Below, in pieces: positions 56,701-64,000 of a stretch of 64,000 bases of DNA (position 1 is its first letter; each line of letters opens with the position of its first letter). Source of the DNA: Amoeboaphelidium occidentale (taxonomy: Eukaryota > Aphelidiomycota > Aphelidea); NCBI GenBank assembly GCA_023515795.1, contig JALGPX010000014.1, forward strand, positions 215,568-279,567, written 5' to 3'. The position numbers and the translations under genes are program-made. The notes beneath the pieces were generated by a model. It saw nothing but the letters and a program-made list of their open reading frames with translations, ran no database searches and was not told where the DNA came from.

Positions 56701-58194
56701 ATTACGGAAGACTGTTTGCTGGCTTATTGAAGGAACTTGATGCTAGGAAAGATCCAGATGACTACAGTTCGTACCATATTTATTCGCAGTTAACAGAATC
56801 ATTCAAGAAGCTCTTGCTGTCTGAGGATGATCTAAAGATCAGGAACGCGATTGTTGTTCTTGATAAATTGACAACCAACTTCCCACTGTTTAAAGATTTT
56901 GGAATGACTTTGATCAAAACAATGGATACTGTTTACGATCATCTTATTAAAGAAGGAAAAGACGACTTGAAAGTGATGGCTAACAGATACAAAGGACAGC
57001 TCTCAGTTTCCGAGAGCTCGCTCCTTAGTAGCATTTACCAAAAGCCGAATTTCGTTGATGTTTCTGTGACGGCAAATCAAGAAGATGATAAATCTGTTTT
57101 AAGTGAGTATGAAGAAGGTATGATTGATATTCCGTCGGCAAATGGAACTAAGAATGACTCTGATACTAAGGAGAAAGCACAGGAGTCGAAGCGACCTGAA
57201 GTGAAGAAAGAAGATACACAGTCAAGTCGTAAACCTGACCAAGCAAGAAAAGATCCAGTAGCAGTTGGCAATAATGACAAAAAACAGACGCCTTACAGGA
57301 CCGATGATAATTACCGTTATAGAAAAGATAATTTGCCAGATAGAAAAGGTTTCGATAAAGGCAAACCATATGATTCCGAACGTCGACCTTCACCTCGTTT
57401 CGGTGGCGCTTATAATGATGCTGCTAGTCGATCTCCACGTGTCCCAAGTGATAACAGGAATGCAAAAGATCAAGTCAGCAAAGTACCGCGAGATGCACCT
57501 AAAGATAATCGAGATGACAACTACTACCGGGCAACACCATCCTCTTCTAAGCCTGCAGATAGAAACGATCAAGAAAGGGATTATAAAGGAAGTTCAAGTG
57601 CCGAAACAAGTCAGAAGCGACCACATGACAGAACAGATGGAACAAACGCTGACTTGAACAGAAATCATTACGTCGAAGCATGGGTTGATAATAGTGGTAA
57701 CAGCAAAAAGAGAGCTAAAGTAGAAAGCAGTGCGTCTCCAAAGAAGCCAAATGTTTCTTATGACGAACCGCGTTATGTAGAAAGAAGAGATAATCGCGGA
57801 AGCAGTGATTACAACAAGTCTAAAGAAACATTTCAAATAAGCAGATCTAGTGGCGCTAAACAAGGACAAGACGATGAAGCAAGAGCAGAAAAGAAGTTTG
57901 AATTTCGTCAAGGTAGGTACCGAAGAGTTATTCCTTCAGCTATGGATGCTTTGAACAACATCCAGAGATCCAATTATGATAACCGACCAAGAGGATCCAN
58001 NNNNNNNNNNNNNNNNNNNNGAAGCAAGAGCAGAAAAGAAGTTTGAATTTCGTCAAGGTAGGTACCGGAGAGTTATTCCTTCAGCTATGGATGCTTTGAA
58101 CAACATCCAGAGATCCAATTATGATAACCGACCAAGAGGATCCAACCCAGAAAATCCACGCGAAACAAAAAAGTACGATAATAGGCGAAGATAA
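53775..58194 (+). CDS. THO2: THO complex subunit Tho2 (THOC2)
   Basis: The start MTSSAATHQQVTKFYETF lies 29 bp after the MetRS stop. The protein is helical throughout with family segments such as LLEYVYYNGLSRSSDF. Its C-terminal about 300 residues are Arg/Asp/Ser-rich and disordered, typical for Tho2. Tho2 scaffolds the THO complex that couples transcription to mRNA export. A 21-N gap (58000-58020) with a 124-bp duplicate on each side interrupts the tail. Skipping 57876-58020 leaves 4,275 coding bases (1,424 aa) ending RRR-stop. The apparent frame shift is therefore an artefact of gap size. Confidence 0.85.
57876..58144 (+). repeat. Assembly seam in THO2: 124-bp duplicate around 21 N
   Basis: Positions 57876-57999 and 58021-58144 are identical except for one SNP (CGAAGAG versus CGGAGAG) and encode the same stretch EARAEKKFEFRQGRYRR. 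The gap is exactly 21 N, as at 20781. One copy should be removed for annotation. Confidence 0.9.
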
Positions 58195-58300
58195 TAAACC
58201 AGAAAATTTCTAAGTTGCGTGTAAAATATGCGAGCTAACATGAAACTGTTTGGCACAAGCTCCAAGCTTTGATTGACGTAACAAAGTTCGATTTTGCGCA

Positions 58301-59734
58301 ATGAAATCGTTGCAGTTCCTGTTAAAGAGAAACTTGGCTACTGTCAAGCAAAAGACTTCTTTTGGTCTTAAGGATGAAGACAGAATATTTAGCAACTTGT
58401 ACGGACAGGCTGACTGGGGCTTAAAAGGAGCTTTGGCCAGAGGCGACTGGTACAAGACTAAAGAACTCATCATCAAGGGCGACGACTGGATTATCAATGA
58501 AATGAAGGCCAGTGGCTTAAGAGGAAGAGGCGGAGCCGGATTTCCTAGCGGCCTTAAGTGGAGCTTTATGAACAAGCCAGGCTGGGAGAAGGACCCACGG
58601 CCGCGCTATCTTGTTATAAACGCTGACGAAGGTGAACCGGGAACATGTAAAGACAGAGAAATTATGCGCCAGGAACCTCACAAACTTATCGAAGGTTGCG
58701 TGTTGGCCGGCAGAGCAATGAATGCGAATGCTGCGTATATTTACATTAGAGGCGAATTTCACTTGGAAGGAAAGCGTTTACAGGCTGCAATTGACGAGGC
58801 ATACAAGGCTAAACTTATTGGAAAGAATGCCTGTGGCTCTGGATATGATTTTGATGTTTACTTGCACAGAGGTGCTGGTGCGTACATTTGCGGTGAAGAG
58901 ACTTCATTAATTGAAAGTCTCGAAGGAAAGCCTGGTAAACCACGATTGAAGCCTCCATTCCCTGCTGATATTGGTTTATTTGGATGCCCTACGACTGTCG
59001 CTAACGTTGAGACCGTTGCTGTCGCTCCTACTATTTTAAGAAGAGGAGGTTCTTGGTTTTCTGGTCTTGGAAGAGAACGCAACGCAGGTACAAAGTTATT
59101 CTGTATCAGCGGCCATGTGAATAATCCTTGCACTGTTGAAGAAGAAATGTCTATTCCATTGAAAGAACTTATTGAGAAGCATTGTGGTGGTGTTCGCGGT
59201 GGTTGGGACAATTTACTGGCTGTAATTCCAGGTGGATCATCTACTCACATGTTACCAAAGAAAGTCTGTGATGAAGTATTGATGGATTTCGACTCTTTGA
59301 AACAGGCTGGATCTGGTCTGGGTACAGCTGCTGTTATTGTTATGGACAAGTCAACTGATATTGTTCATGCTATTACTCGCCTTAGTGCATTTTACAAGCA
59401 TGAATCTTGCGGTCAATGCACACCATGCAGAGAAGGTACCACATGGCTTTACAATATGATGAAGCGTATGGAAGTTGGTAATGCTAAATTACAAGAGATT
59501 GATATGTTGGAGGAATTAACCAGAGAAATCGAAGGTCACTCTATTTGTGGTCTAGGAGACGCTGCTGCTTGGCCAATTCAAGGTTTACTAAGACACTTCA
59601 GACCTGAGCTTGAGCGACGTATTCAAAACTTCCAGAAGGCTTCAACAAAGGAATACATTGTAGGAGGATATCAAAAAGACGAAACCAAGAGTATGGCCGA
59701 GTTAAATCAGCCAACTAATGCGTTCTACTCTTAA
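58301..59734 (+). CDS. NADH dehydrogenase complex I 51-kDa subunit (NDUFV1)
   Basis: A single exon encodes 477 aa. A mitochondrial presequence-like start ([17 protein letters not shown]) precedes the FMN/NADH-binding part ([42 protein letters not shown]). The 4Fe-4S (N3) ligands are in [13 protein letters not shown] and HSICGLGD. It accepts electrons from NADH in respiratory complex I on the matrix side of the inner membrane. Its presence shows that this organism keeps complex I, unlike microsporidia, Rozella or fermenting yeasts. Confidence 0.96.
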   Translation: MKSLQFLLKRNLATVKQKTSFGLKDEDRIFSNLYGQADWGLKGALARGDWYKTKELIIKGDDWIINEMKASGLRGRGGAGFPSGLKWSFMNKPGWEKDPRPRYLVINADEGEPGTCKDREIMRQEPHKLIEGCVLAGRAMNANAAYIYIRGEFHLEGKRLQAAIDEAYKAKLIGKNACGSGYDFDVYLHRGAGAYICGEETSLIESLEGKPGKPRLKPPFPADIGLFGCPTTVANVETVAVAPTILRRGGSWFSGLGRERNAGTKLFCISGHVNNPCTVEEEMSIPLKELIEKHCGGVRGGWDNLLAVIPGGSSTHMLPKKVCDEVLMDFDSLKQAGSGLGTAAVIVMDKSTDIVHAITRLSAFYKHESCGQCTPCREGTTWLYNMMKRMEVGNAKLQEIDMLEELTREIEGHSICGLGDAAAWPIQGLLRHFRPELERRIQNFQKASTKEYIVGGYQKDETKSMAELNQPTNAFYS

Positions 59735-59810
59735 TAAAAAGATAATGACAAGGCGCAAGTTAAAGGAGCGTTCAAACTGTTAATCGATTTCCTTATCGTG
59801 TAATTGACGT

Positions 59811-61356
59811 ATGGATCAGAATCTTAATGTTCCGAGTATAGAAAGTATCAGAGGAGATAAAAGCAGACCAATAACAAGAGTGCATCGAGTGCCTTCCAGC
59901 AGGGAATCTTCACCAACGAGACAGCATCCCATCATGGCGAAGGAGCTTTTAGCCACAAAGAACGAGATCACGCCAAAAATGGTACACTTTCTACATATCA
60001 TCACAATGCTGACATGTGCAGATAATATTCATGTGTGGTTTACCGGCTACAGGGAAGTCTTATATGGCAAAGAAAATCAAAAGATATCTTAATTGGATCG
60101 GATTTAAAACGGAAGTGTTCAACGTTGGTAATCGGCGGAGACTCAGTACTATGCCTGATAATGACACAGCCATAAGGATTTTGTCTGGGAATATGAATGG
60201 TTTGAGTATTGATCAGAGTAATGATCGCAGTGATGATGCTTCGTTCAGGGCCACCAGCTCACATAGCCACAAGTTCTTTGACCCGACAAACCAGGAAGCT
60301 AAATTGCAAAGAGATCGCTGGGCGTTAGAAGTTCTGGAAGATGCTTTGCATTGGCTATCGAATGAGGGTCACGTAGCGATCCATGACGCAACAAATTCCA
60401 CCGTTGAACGAAGAGCACGCTTAATTCAGGCATTGAAGGATAAAAATCTAATTCCTGGAATAGTACCAATATTCATAGAGTCTTCATTGACAGATGAGAA
60501 CATTCTGAATGAGAATATTAAGATGAAGCTATTGTCACCAGACTATCGGAATATGACGCCGGAAGAAGCAAGGGCAGATTTCTTGCTTAGAAGGAAGAAC
60601 TATGAAAAAGCATACGATAGTTTAGGGGACAAAGAAAAGAGTAATGGAATATCGTTTATCAAAATTATCAATGTGGGCAGAGAATTGGTGACCAACAGAA
60701 TCAAAGGTTTTCTGGAGTCACAGCTTGTGTTCTACCTGATGAATATTTCAATTAAGCAGCGTACGATTTGGCTAACGACGCACGGTGAATCTTATGTCGA
60801 TGAAAGTACAGGAGAAAGAAGGCTCACACGAAAAGGCAAACAATACGCTGATGCATTAGCTCAGTTCCAACAATCGGAGTATTTCAAGAATGAACCACAC
60901 AATTCAAAAATGGAAATATGGACATCGATGCTTGGTCGATCTATTGAGATGGCTGAATTTTTCCCATCGACTTATACTTACAAGCACTCGATGTTATTGA
61001 ATGAGTTGTATCCAGGAGAATTCGATAAAGTCAATACGGACAGCAACTACGAAAGCGTTATAATTGAAAGACTCAGGCCTGTTTTGATCGAACTGGAACG
61101 GATGCCTGTCAGTGTTACGATCATCGCGAGAGATGTCGTACTAGGGGCACTTTGCGCATACTTTTTCGATGTTCCTGCTAAAGACGCTTTAAAACTTCGT
61201 GTCCCGTTACATACAGCTGTATGCTTGAAACCGAAACCTTTTGGAACAGAAGTACTATTATTTGAATACGATCAGGAAAAGGAGTCATTTTACGAAAGCG
61301 TCGGAACATGGCGAGAAATTCTGGGCAATTCAAGTACCGAAACTTTCATAGATTAA
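59811..61356 (+). CDS. 6-phosphofructo-2-kinase with degenerate phosphatase domain
   Basis: Two exons (59811..59981 and 60022..61356, 40-nt intron) give 501 aa. The N-terminal kinase has the P-loop GLPATGKSYMAKK and HDATNSTVERR. The C-terminal histidine-phosphatase half reads TTHGES where RHGES is expected. Where the second catalytic His should be (H-Q-A-V-L-R type) it reads IIARDVVLGAL. The nucleophilic His is kept but its Arg and the second His are lost. The protein should therefore make fructose-2,6-bisphosphate but not hydrolyse it, comparable to yeast Pfk26/27. The stop is 16 bp from convergent PEX11. Confidence 0.88.
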
Positions 61357-61372
61357 TAGAAATCATAGCAAA

Positions 61373-62047
61373 TCATTTCTTTATAGCTTTCAAGTAAAGT
61401 TTGTACCATCCAATGGATCCAGCGATCAGAGCACAAAGAGCTTGGAAGCGTGGAGCTGCATCAAATTCCATGATATCGTAGTAACAAAACAAAAAGTCCG
61501 CCATCAGTTTAGCAATTGATATACGATTAAGAAACAGTTTCTTCTTTAACTCTTTAGACTCTATAGAAGCATCATCCTTCTTCTGCTTGCCAACCAATTT
61601 CTTGTGAGCTTCAAACTGATCACGCAAATCGATCATTGTACAGATCAACCATAAATAGTTTGCGTAGAATTCATACCAAAGCCCACGCTCCTTTGAGACA
61701 ACCCCAATTTTACACAGGCAGACCATATCATCAAAAAAATCATTAACAACAGACAGAAAAGCATTCAAATTCCCAATAGTAACAAGTTGCTTTGATGAAC
61801 TTAAAGAAACATGCGAACAGTTTTCTATAAGTTCCTCCAGAGGTTCTAGACCATGCCCAAGTCTAATGATCTTCCTGGCCATTGAGAATGCAGAGACCAG
61901 AAGTTGCAGCTTTTTAGCACTGTCAGTTTTAACTTGTAGCGGTGATAGAGACAGAATATGAACTTTAGAAAGGTATTGGATGATCTTTAATGTTTTATCT
62001 CTTCCATCCGTCTGCCTGAGAACTATAAGGATCGAAGCCAAATTCAT
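61373..62047 (-). CDS. PEX11: Pex11-family peroxisomal membrane protein
   Basis: A single exon encodes 224 aa. The N-terminal RQTDGRDKTLKIIQYLSK is the classic Pex11 opening, followed by MARKIIRLGHGLEPLEELI, an amphipathic helix implicated in membrane elongation. A Lys-rich linker (KKLVGKQKKDDASIES) precedes the C-terminal membrane segment (ALCALIAGSIGWYKLYLK). Pex11 proteins elongate and divide peroxisomes. Its start is 46 bp from that of UBXN1. Confidence 0.88.
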   Translation of the reverse strand: MNLASILIVLRQTDGRDKTLKIIQYLSKVHILSLSPLQVKTDSAKKLQLLVSAFSMARKIIRLGHGLEPLEELIENCSHVSLSSSKQLVTIGNLNAFLSVVNDFFDDMVCLCKIGVVSKERGLWYEFYANYLWLICTMIDLRDQFEAHKKLVGKQKKDDASIESKELKKKLFLNRISIAKLMADFLFCYYDIMEFDAAPRFQALCALIAGSIGWYKLYLKAIKK

Positions 62048-62093
62048 TCTTGCGATAGTTTCAAAAGAGTGAAGTGATCAAACACAAAGAAGA

Positions 62094-63091
62094 ATGTCAG
62101 ACAAGAATGTCCTCATAGAAATGGGATTCCCTCAAGAATTAGTCGAAAAGGCTTTAAAGTCGACAAATAATTCCGGGCTACAGCCTGCGCTTGACTGGAT
62201 AGAGAAATATCAGAATGGGCAGATTGTTGAATCCACCGAGCAAGGCAGCAGCTGTAAGCTTTCAGAATACCTTTGAACAGATCGTTTACCTTTGTAGCTG
62301 CTAATAAGGATGAGCACGCTGAGGATTACGTTGTCACCGATGCAGATGCTAAATCCCTCAAATGCGACGACTGCGGTAAATTGCTCAAGTCTCCGGAAGC
62401 TGCGCAACTTCATGCCGCGCGCACACAACACACCAACTTTTCTCAGAGCACCGAAGAGATTAAGCCTTTAACGGAAGAAGAGAAAAAGCAAAAGTTGGAG
62501 GAACTGAAACAGAGGTTGGTTGAGAAGAAGGCCCAGAAAGCTGCTGAAGAATTGGCTGAGCAGAAGGAAAGGGAGAAACTACGACGCATTAGTGGAAAGG
62601 AAATTGTTGAAGCCAAAGAACGGCAAAAGGAAGTGGAAATGAAGAAGGCGGCCGAGCAGAAGAAGAGAGAACAGAGGGAAGAACGTGAGCATAGAGCTCG
62701 TGTTAAAGCTCAAATTGAAGCTGATAAACTTGCAAGGGCACAGAAAGCGCAACGAGAGAAAGAAGGGCAGAGTGCTGTTGGTGTTTCGCCTGTTTCAGCT
62801 CCTCCAGCTGCTGCATCTAATCAGTCGGATGCTACAGTCTCTTCCAAGGATTTTACAGAAACTAGAATACAAATTCGTGCGCAAGGAAAACCGCCAATGA
62901 CGAATAACTTCAAGGCTGATGATAAGTTCAATGCGCTTATTGAATATCTTGGTAAGCAAGGTTTCAGCTCAGGTTCATACACACTTCAAACAACGTTTCC
63001 GCGTAAAACATTCAATGAAACAGACTATAGCAAGACCTTTAAAGATCTTAACTTGGTCCCCTCAGCTGCATTGGTTCTGAGTATGAAATAA
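62094..63091 (+). CDS. UBXN1/SAKS1-like UBA-UBX protein
   Basis: Two exons (62094..62253 and 62298..63091, 44-nt intron) give 317 aa. An N-terminal UBA domain (LIEMGFPQELVEKALKSTNN) binds ubiquitin. A Cys/His segment follows (LKCDDCGKLLKSPEAAQLHA), then a long charged coiled coil. The C-terminal UBX domain (IQIRAQGKPPMTNNF ... TTFPRKTFNETDYSKTFKDL) contains the FPR turn that docks on Cdc48/p97. The architecture is that of UBXN1, which links ubiquitinated clients to Cdc48 in protein quality control. Confidence 0.9.
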
Positions 63092-63118
63092 AACAGATTT
63101 CTGTAAAGTGTTATTCAA

Positions 63119-64000
63119 ATGGTATACAGAAGTTGTTTCAAGGACGATTTGCTAAAGGGATGCGTTGCTCTTGTAACAGGTGGTGCTACGGGAATAGGAA
63201 GAGCAATTGCGTATGACTTGGGTTCACTGGGAGCTACAGTTGTGCTTGCAAGCAGAACAACTGAGAAGTTATCAAAGACTGCAGCAGAGATTCAAAAGAG
63301 CATTGGCTCAAAAGGAACAGTAGATTATGTCAAATTGAACATTAGGTCCAGTGAAGATATTTACGCTGCTATTCAGGAAGTTTTAAAAAGGCACGGAAAG
63401 CTTACGCATTTGGTGAACAACGCTGGCGGACAATTTTTGAGTCCAGCTGAGCTGATATCAGAGAAGGGATGGAAGTCTGTTATAGACCTGAACTTAAATG
63501 GAACTTTTATGATGTGCAAGGCTGCGTTTGAGCTATACATGAAGGAGCACGGTGGTTCAATTGTGAATATCACCGTCGCGAATGCAAACGGGTAAGAACG
63601 AATACGTTTCACACAGTCTAATTAATTTGTAAAAGGTTCCCGTTTATGGCCCATTCAGGAGCCGCAAGAGCTGGAGTTGAGAACATGTCAAAAACTTTGG
63701 CTGTTGAATGGGGCACTTTCGGTGTACGCGTTAATTGTGTTGCTTCAGGCACTCTAATAGGAAGTGGAATGAAGAATTATCCTGTTGAAGCTCAAGTACA
63801 AGTCACAAAAGAAGTTCCACAAAGAACTGTTTTAGGTAGACTTGGAACAGAAGCAGAAATTGCAAGCTGCGTCGTGTTTCTTTGCTCTCCTGCCTCTGCT
63901 TACGTCACAGGTGATACAATTAAGGCTGACGGTGGAATCACATTGCAGAAGTATTTGATGAAATCTGAATCTGAGCCCAGGAATGGTACAATGTTCCTTG
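63119..64000 (+). CDS. Peroxisomal trans-2-enoyl-CoA reductase-like SDR (3' incomplete)
   Basis: Two exons (63119..63591 and 63636 to beyond 64000; 44-nt intron) encode a short-chain dehydrogenase. The cofactor motif is TGGATGIG, with NNAGGQFLSPAE and KEHGGSIVNI. The active-site segment FPFMAHSGAARAGVENMSK and the end SAYVTGDTIKADGG match PECR closely. The usual SDR Tyr-x-x-x-Lys is HSGAAR, an arrangement shared with PECR/DECR relatives. PECR reduces 2-enoyl-CoA in peroxisomes with NADPH. A peroxisomal targeting signal cannot be checked because the C-terminus is off the window. It follows PEX11 and UBXN1 at 27 bp from the preceding stop. Confidence 0.88.

Noticed and set aside
57976..58194. 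Separate small gene after the THO2 gap
   Set aside because: It repeats the THO2 tail across an unmerged 124-bp contig overlap and is simply the end of THO2.

Overview
The window is nuclear DNA from a eukaryote with a very compact, intron-poor genome. Tightly packed genes on both strands carry mostly one to four tiny introns (32-48 nt, GT..AG). The gene set is fungal: a Zn2Cys6 factor, an Msn2-type zinc-finger factor, Rgd2-, Rco1-, Bir1-, Sae2- and Rad60-like proteins, GFAT for chitin precursors, Prp28, Gcn1 and Tho2. A voltage-gated K+ channel, L-lactate dehydrogenase, NDUFV1 and Fanzor nucleases alongside them point to an early-diverging fungal lineage rather than an ascomycete yeast. Retention of complex I argues against microsporidia. 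I cannot name the species. All three stop codons are used normally, so the code looks standard.

Layout. 1-5.3 kb: K+ channel tail, F-BAR/DEP/RhoGAP protein, a TEN1-like OB fold, Sec22, a bHLH factor. 5.3-10.3 kb: TRAPPC13, then a disturbed zone with a Fanzor relic, a dispersed non-coding repeat, a second copy of the TRAPPC13 5' end carrying a 397-bp deletion, and a myotubularin gene, all joined by single-N seams. 10.3-20.1 kb: HGH1, RasGAP, uracil phosphoribosyltransferase, Msn2-like factor, Prp28, Erv41, Ubc7, an APH-type phosphotransferase. 20.1-30.9 kb: two small membrane proteins, a PSME3IP1-like protein, GFAT, a REEP/Yop1 protein, Notchless, an ADP-ribosyltransferase-like orphan, a Rad60/Esc2-like protein, Tim22. 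30.9-47.9 kb: Bir1/survivin, L-LDH, a protein kinase, an Rco1-like PHD protein, Gcn1, a dsRBD protein, a MARCH5-like E3, a Sae2/CtIP protein. 47.9-52 kb: a Zn2Cys6 factor with a probable 4-nt micro-exon, a second Fanzor relic, and a nearly complete but broken Fanzor gene. 52-64 kb: mitochondrial MetRS, Tho2, NDUFV1, PFK-2/FBPase-2, Pex11, UBXN1, and a PECR-type reductase running off the end.

Compaction is extreme. Nine divergent pairs have start codons 21-46 bp apart, and several convergent pairs have stops 5-30 bp apart. Themes include ER-Golgi traffic (Sec22, TRAPPC13, Erv41, REEP), ERAD and ubiquitin (Ubc7, UBXN1, MARCH5), genome maintenance (Sae2, Rad60, TEN1, Bir1), ribosome and translation control (Notchless, HGH1, Gcn1) and peroxisomes (Pex11, PECR). 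No operon-like functional grouping is evident.

Assembly caution. At most runs of N the same 120-320 bp occurs on both sides, sometimes with SNPs. These are unmerged contig ends or two haplotypes, not tandem duplications. They artificially break the Tho2 and Fanzor reading frames and make the position of the myotubularin gene uncertain.
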